Below are positions 24,330 through 28,234 of a stretch of 28,234 nucleotides of DNA, one piece after another; the stretch's first letter is position 1; every line of letters starts with the position of its first letter. Both the position numbers and the translations under genes were made by a program. Source of the stretch: CAYVXE01 sp964455375. GTDB lineage: Bacteria; Zhuqueibacterota; Zhuqueibacteria; Oceanimicrobiales; Oceanimicrobiaceae. Where the stretch lies: NCBI GenBank assembly GCA_964455375.1, contig CAYVXE010000055.1, positions 1 through 28,234 on the forward strand, in the 5' to 3' direction. Below the pieces are notes generated by a model that saw nothing but the letters and a program-made list of their open reading frames with translations, had not been told where the DNA came from and made no database searches.

Positions 24330-25838
24330 CTATACCCATCCCAAAGAGCGCTGCACTGCCTTAAGCCAGTTTTGATAATAATTGTCTCTCTGACTATCCA
24401 GCATTGCCGGATTCCATTGTTGTTCGAGTGCCCAGTGCGAGATCAGTTCGTCGGTATTTTGCCAGTAATTAACGGCCAGACCTGCAGCATACGCGGCACC
24501 AAGAGCCGTCGTTTCTGTGATTGTGGGCCGGATTACCGGCACACCAAGCAGGTCCGCTTGAAACTGCATGAGTAGATTGTTGACCGTCATTCCACCGTCC
24601 ACTTTTAGTGCATTTAGTTGAATACCCGAATCTTTGCTCATTGCCTCAAGGACTTCACGGGTTTGGTAAGCGGTGGCTTCGAGGACTGCTCTGGCGAGAT
24701 GACCTTTGGTAATGTAACGGGTGAGTCCAACAATGGTCCCGCGAGCATCGCTGCGCCAGTGCGGTGCAAAGAGGCCGGAGAAAGCAGGAACGAAATAAAT
24801 GCCGCCATTATCGTCAACAGATGCAGCGAGAGGGGCGATGTCTTCCGAGCGTTCAATGATGCCCAAATTGTCGCGCAGCCATTGCACCAGAGCGCCGGCA
24901 ATTGCCACCGAGCCTTCCAGGGCGTAAACAGGCGGTTCCTCACCAATCTGATATCCCATTGTTGTCAGCAACCCGTGTTCAGAGACGATGCGTTCAGCTC
25001 CGGTGTTCATCAGCATGAAACAGCCGGTTCCATAGGTGTTTTTTGCGTCTCCGAGGTTAAAACAGGCTTGCCCAAACAGTGCCGCATGCTGGTCGCCGAG
25101 ACAACCGCAAATTGGAATCGTACCCTGAAACGGACCGTTTTTAGTGGTGAATCCGTAAATATTCGCATCGCTGGACGGCCGAATTTTCGGTAGCAATCCC
25201 CTGGGTGCACCGAAGAGAGAAAGAAGGTCGTCGTCCCAATCCAGTGTTTCCAAATTCATCATCTGGGTTCGACCGGCATTCGTCACATCTGTGATATGGA
25301 TGCCTCCATTTTTGCCACCGGTTAAATTCCAGATAATCCAGGTGTCCATAGTTCCGAATAAAGCATCGCCTTTTTTTACTGCATTTTGTAGTTCCGGTAA
25401 ATGCTCAAGCATCCATTTTAATTTTGGGCCTGAAAAGTAAGTCGCCAACGGGAGACCGGTTTTGCGGCGCAAGCGGTCCTGGCCGCCGTCTTCCGCCAGT
25501 TGTTTGCAAATTTCATCGGTCCGTGTGTCCTGCCAGACGATGGCATTCATGTAGGGTTGTCCGGTGTGCCGGTTCCACACGACAGTTGTTTCACGCTGGT
25601 TTGTAATACCCAGTGCGGCGATGTTTTTGGCCGATAGGCTACTTTTCCTGAGTGTGTTTTGAATGACTTGTTGCGTTCGTTGCCAGATTTCAATAGGATC
25701 ATGTTCCACCCATCCGGCCTGAGGATAAATTTGTTTGTGCTCTAATTGGTCCTGTGAAACGATTTTCCCGGAGTGGTCAAATAAAATGAAGCGGGTACTT
25801 GTGGTTCCTTGATCCAAGGCCCCGATATATTTCGACAA
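24330..25838 (-). CDS. glpK: Glycerol kinase
   Basis: The protein has 502 residues, standard for GlpK. The FGGY-kinase N-terminus G6-A-L-D-Q-G-T-T-S-T-R, then G-W-V-E-H-D-P, T-N-Q-R-E-T and W-Q-D-T-R-T are present, with G-D-Q-H-A-A-L-F-G-Q and V-D-G-G-M further on. It phosphorylates glycerol to sn-glycerol 3-phosphate in the cytoplasm. The start is TTG at 25836-25838, supported by AAGGAGG at 25847-25853, eight bases upstream, and by the family N-terminus. It follows dgt after 43 bases on the same strand. No glpF or glpD gene is in the window. Confidence 0.98.
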   Translation of the reverse strand: MSKYIGALDQGTTSTRFILFDHSGKIVSQDQLEHKQIYPQAGWVEHDPIEIWQRTQQVIQNTLRKSSLSAKNIAALGITNQRETTVVWNRHTGQPYMNAIVWQDTRTDEICKQLAEDGGQDRLRRKTGLPLATYFSGPKLKWMLEHLPELQNAVKKGDALFGTMDTWIIWNLTGGKNGGIHITDVTNAGRTQMMNLETLDWDDDLLSLFGAPRGLLPKIRPSSDANIYGFTTKNGPFQGTIPICGCLGDQHAALFGQACFNLGDAKNTYGTGCFMLMNTGAERIVSEHGLLTTMGYQIGEEPPVYALEGSVAIAGALVQWLRDNLGIIERSEDIAPLAASVDDNGGIYFVPAFSGLFAPHWRSDARGTIVGLTRYITKGHLARAVLEATAYQTREVLEAMSKDSGIQLNALKVDGGMTVNNLLMQFQADLLGVPVIRPTITETTALGAAYAAGLAVNYWQNTDELISHWALEQQWNPAMLDSQRDNYYQNWLKAVQRSLGWV

Positions 25839-25846
25839 TGCAGGTG

Positions 25847-25853
25847 CCTCCTT
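25847..25853 (-). promoter_or_regulatory. Strong ribosome binding site fixing the glpK TTG start
   Basis: AAGGAGG on the minus strand, eight bases before TTG. It sets the unusual start codon of glpK. Confidence 0.75.
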
Positions 25854-25881
25854 TTTTAAGGTCCGAGTTTATTCAAACGAA

Positions 25882-27243
25882 TCAATACGTTGGTAATGAA
25901 ATTCCTTTTAACTTTCTGAATGTATCGATAGCGTAGGTGTCCGTCATTCCGGCCACCATTTCTGTAATGTTTAGAATGTTCTGATATTTATCCGGAAATC
26001 GTTGTCTCTTTGCATCGAGATATTGATCAGGGATGAGTCGTTTGATCATCTGCGACCGTTTTGAAGAATCATCAAAAATGGCGGTTAAAAAGGTATCCAG
26101 TAATCCGGCGAGAACTTCAAATCCCGCAGCTTCGATTTCTAAAATGGGTTGTGCCCGGTAAATTTTCTGCACAGAAACATCCACGATTTCCGTGAGACTC
26201 GAATGTGACGGGATTAAATCGGAAATATGCCGGTCAAATTTGCCGTTCATAATATCCGGTAATTTTTCCGTGAAAATGTCGGCGGCTTCCCAGACGAGTT
26301 TGTTTATGGCTTTAGCGCGCAGGAATCCAATTTTTTCCCGTGTGTCTAATATTTTACGATAGGTTTTTCCTGCACCACTGAAATCCGTGCTAATCACATT
26401 GACAAGCAAACGTTCAGCCGTCTCGAAGGAGACCATGTCGAGTTTATATCCGTCTTCAAGATCGATGATTGCATAGCAAATGTCGTCAGCGGCTTCAACG
26501 AGAAATACGAGAGGATGTCTGTGCCACATATTTCTCGGTTTAGGGATTAGTTTTAATTGTGTGGCAATATTGGCGAAAACAGATTTTTCAGTTTGAAAAA
26601 AACCGAACTTATTCTCGCTGGCGTTTTCAGAGTTTTTTATTTCTGGAAGAGATTCTTTCGGATATTTCATAAACGTGCCAAGGGTTGCAAATGTTAATCC
26701 CAGGCCAATATTTTGTTGTGACTGTGTGGGAGATGTGTGTGTCAAAAGGCGAAATCCGGCGGCATTGCCTTCAAAATGTTGCAAATCTGCGATTTGTTTT
26801 TTGTTTAAGCCGTCAAGAAATGGTTTTGCTTTGTCGCTTTTAAAATACTCGGAAATCGCATCTTCACCCGAGTGACCAAATGGTGGGTTGCCGATATCGT
26901 GCGCCAGACAGGCCGCCGCGATAACCGATTCGAAATCGGAAGAGGTGACTCCTATTTCTTTGAAAGTCAGTGGGTCGGATTTAATGATGCGGTCGCCGAC
27001 GATACGGCCAAGAGACCGGCCGACACAGGAAGCTTCGAGACTGTGCGTGAGACGGGTGTGAACAAAATCGTTGCCGGGCAGCGGCACGACCTGCGTCTTA
27101 CTTTGCAATCTTCGGAATGAGGAGGAGAAAATAACGCGGTCGAAATCCCGCTGAAACTCACTTCTTCCTTCCGATGATTTCGGCAGGACACGTGTTCTGT
27201 CAACGCCGAGCCGGTGGCTGGAAAAAAGAGTCCTCCAGTTCAT
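25882..27243 (-). CDS. dgt: Deoxyguanosinetriphosphate triphosphohydrolase (dGTPase)
   Basis: A 453-residue HD-domain protein. The N-terminus R-D-F-D-R-V-I-F-S-S-S-F-R-R-L-Q-S-K-T-Q-V is characteristic of dGTPases. Metal ligands are seen as H67 in T-H-S-L-E and the H115-D116 pair in A-H-D-I-G-N-P-P-F-G-H, and A-D-D-I-C-Y-A supplies the later Asp. It splits dGTP or other dNTPs into deoxynucleoside and triphosphate, adjusting nucleotide pools; relatives act in phage defence by draining dNTPs. Its ATG lies three bases after the lipase stop, so the two are probably translated together. Which dNTP is preferred cannot be told. Confidence 0.93.
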   Translation of the reverse strand: MNWRTLFSSHRLGVDRTRVLPKSSEGRSEFQRDFDRVIFSSSFRRLQSKTQVVPLPGNDFVHTRLTHSLEASCVGRSLGRIVGDRIIKSDPLTFKEIGVTSSDFESVIAAACLAHDIGNPPFGHSGEDAISEYFKSDKAKPFLDGLNKKQIADLQHFEGNAAGFRLLTHTSPTQSQQNIGLGLTFATLGTFMKYPKESLPEIKNSENASENKFGFFQTEKSVFANIATQLKLIPKPRNMWHRHPLVFLVEAADDICYAIIDLEDGYKLDMVSFETAERLLVNVISTDFSGAGKTYRKILDTREKIGFLRAKAINKLVWEAADIFTEKLPDIMNGKFDRHISDLIPSHSSLTEIVDVSVQKIYRAQPILEIEAAGFEVLAGLLDTFLTAIFDDSSKRSQMIKRLIPDQYLDAKRQRFPDKYQNILNITEMVAGMTDTYAIDTFRKLKGISLPTY

Positions 27244-27246
27244 GAT

Positions 27247-28119
27247 TCAGATATGTCTCCCGATCCAATCCAATATATCTCCAAAAACCTGTTGTTTGTC
27301 AGGCTCGTTCATAATTTCATGATAAAAGCCGTCATAGAGCTTCAAAGATTTATCTTTTGATTTTGCACGTTTAAATAACTGACGGCTTCCCTCCGGGTCG
27401 ACAATGACATCGCCAGTTCCGTGCATGATAAGAACCGGAAGGTTGATTTCCTCCATGTGTTCCTGAATGTATTTTATCGTCCTGATAAGTTCAGCACCTG
27501 TTAGCGCCAGAGTGCCTTTGTGATTGATGAGCGGATCGTTGTCATACTGCTTGACGACATCCGGGTCGTGGCTGAGCATTTTGGTGTCCAGCTTAACGGT
27601 TGGCAGTTTGGGCAGAATTTTAGCCAGAAAAGAGGAAATGGAGATGAGAATTTTCGGGGTGTCTTCTCCGATTTTAAGTGCTGCGCCGCTAAGCAGAATT
27701 CCCGAAAGGGCAGGTTTGTATTTGATCGCATACAAGGTTACGATGGTGCCACCCATACTGTGGCCGAAAAGAAAAATGGGTAAGCCGTTCATCTGTTCCC
27801 GGACATGGTGCAGGAACAGGTTCAGGTCCTTTACATAATCTTCAAATGAACGAACATAAAAGCGGGTTCCTTCCGATTTGCCATGCCCGCGCAAATCAAA
27901 CGTAAAAAGGGCATAATTGTTATTGGTGAGCTTTTCTGCAAGATGGGAATAGCGGCTGCTGTGTTCACCGAAACCATGAACTAAAATAATTCCGGCCTGT
28001 GGCTTTTTTGTCGGTTGCCAGGTTTGCTTAAAAAGTTCCAGCCCGTCGGTTGCAGTAAATGCGCCGGTCTGATGTTGCAGTTTTACGCTATTATCCTTTT
28101 GCATGTTTGCATGTATCAT
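27247..28119 (-). CDS. Monoacylglycerol lipase-like α/β-hydrolase
   Basis: A 290-residue α/β-hydrolase. The oxyanion region reads L-V-H-G-F-G-E-H-S-S-R-Y, then F-D-L-R-G-H-G-K-S-E-G. The nucleophile elbow is G-H-S121-M-G-G, and the triad is completed by D237 (G-T-G-D) and H267 (F-Y-H-E-I). The pattern is that of monoacylglycerol lipases/lysophospholipases, which release glycerol or glycerophosphodiesters from lipids. The ATG at 28119 overlaps the upstream stop as ATGA, supporting this start over an internal ATG at 28104. With glpK two genes downstream, use of released glycerol is a reasonable inference. No signal peptide is seen, so it should be cytoplasmic. Confidence 0.9.
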   Translation of the reverse strand: MIHANMQKDNSVKLQHQTGAFTATDGLELFKQTWQPTKKPQAGIILVHGFGEHSSRYSHLAEKLTNNNYALFTFDLRGHGKSEGTRFYVRSFEDYVKDLNLFLHHVREQMNGLPIFLFGHSMGGTIVTLYAIKYKPALSGILLSGAALKIGEDTPKILISISSFLAKILPKLPTVKLDTKMLSHDPDVVKQYDNDPLINHKGTLALTGAELIRTIKYIQEHMEEINLPVLIMHGTGDVIVDPEGSRQLFKRAKSKDKSLKLYDGFYHEIMNEPDKQQVFGDILDWIGRHI

Positions 28120-28234
28120 GCATCCGCGTTTTCTATGATGCTGGTTTCCGGTTGAAGGGTAGATGCATGGCCATTTTCTGATTTCAAATAAGCATTGGGG
28201 TCATGATAAATGGCTTCTTTTGGCAGCCAATTCC
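28116..28234 (-). CDS. Unknown protein, C-terminal 38 residues only
   Basis: A frame open from the window edge ends in TGA at 28116-28118, inside the ATGA overlap with the lipase start. The visible end reads N-W-L-P-K-E-A-I-Y-H-D-P-N-A-Y and finishes I-I-E-N-A-D-A. I do not recognise the family. The four-base overlap is the main reason to believe it is a real gene and the first visible member of this operon. Confidence 0.55.
   Translation of the reverse strand, partial: NWLPKEAIYHDPNAYLKSENGHASTLQPETSIIENADA

Overview
The window reads as part of a Gram-negative bacterial chromosome of moderate GC content, probably from a metagenome or draft assembly because it carries three runs of exactly 100 N. 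Outer-membrane signs are a TPR protein ending in a β-barrel with a terminal aromatic residue, a TonB-like inner-membrane protein and a lipoprotein. Gene content would fit an FCB-type or Calditrichota-like lineage, but that placement is a guess.

Left part (1-13020). A 5'-truncated EAL-HDOD signalling gene on the + strand converges on a long minus-strand block. In transcription order the block is: oligoendopeptidase F, a PelX-like UDP-sugar C4-epimerase, a PelA-type polysaccharide deacetylase, a PelA-type glycoside hydrolase, a PelB-like TPR/β-barrel protein, a PelD-like c-di-GMP receptor and a PelE-like membrane TPR protein. This is a Pel exopolysaccharide cluster of unusual form. PelA is split into two proteins in reversed order, and no pelC, pelF (glycosyltransferase) or pelG (transporter) lies in the window. 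PelD has lost its GGDEF signature but keeps the RxxD c-di-GMP-binding motif.

Middle (13021-17409). A long non-coding stretch with a good sigma70-type promoter leads into overlapping grpE and clpB genes, a chaperone operon. Both flanks of this operon hold coding-looking fragments that may be decayed genes.

Right part, + strand (17410-23926). A TonB-like N-terminus is fused to a DUF4900-like domain. It is followed by a CoA-binding protein, a DinB-family protein cut by a gap, trpS, a DUF309 protein, a lipoprotein serine protease with a complete triad, and an M20 peptidase cut by a gap. These are mainly housekeeping genes.

Right end, minus strand (23960-28234). In transcription order: the last 38 codons of an unknown gene, a monoacylglycerol-lipase-like hydrolase (ATGA overlap), a dGTPase, glycerol kinase (TTG start behind a strong ribosome binding site, with a likely terminator after it) and a cold-shock protein. 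Lipase and glycerol kinase together suggest use of glycerol released from lipids.
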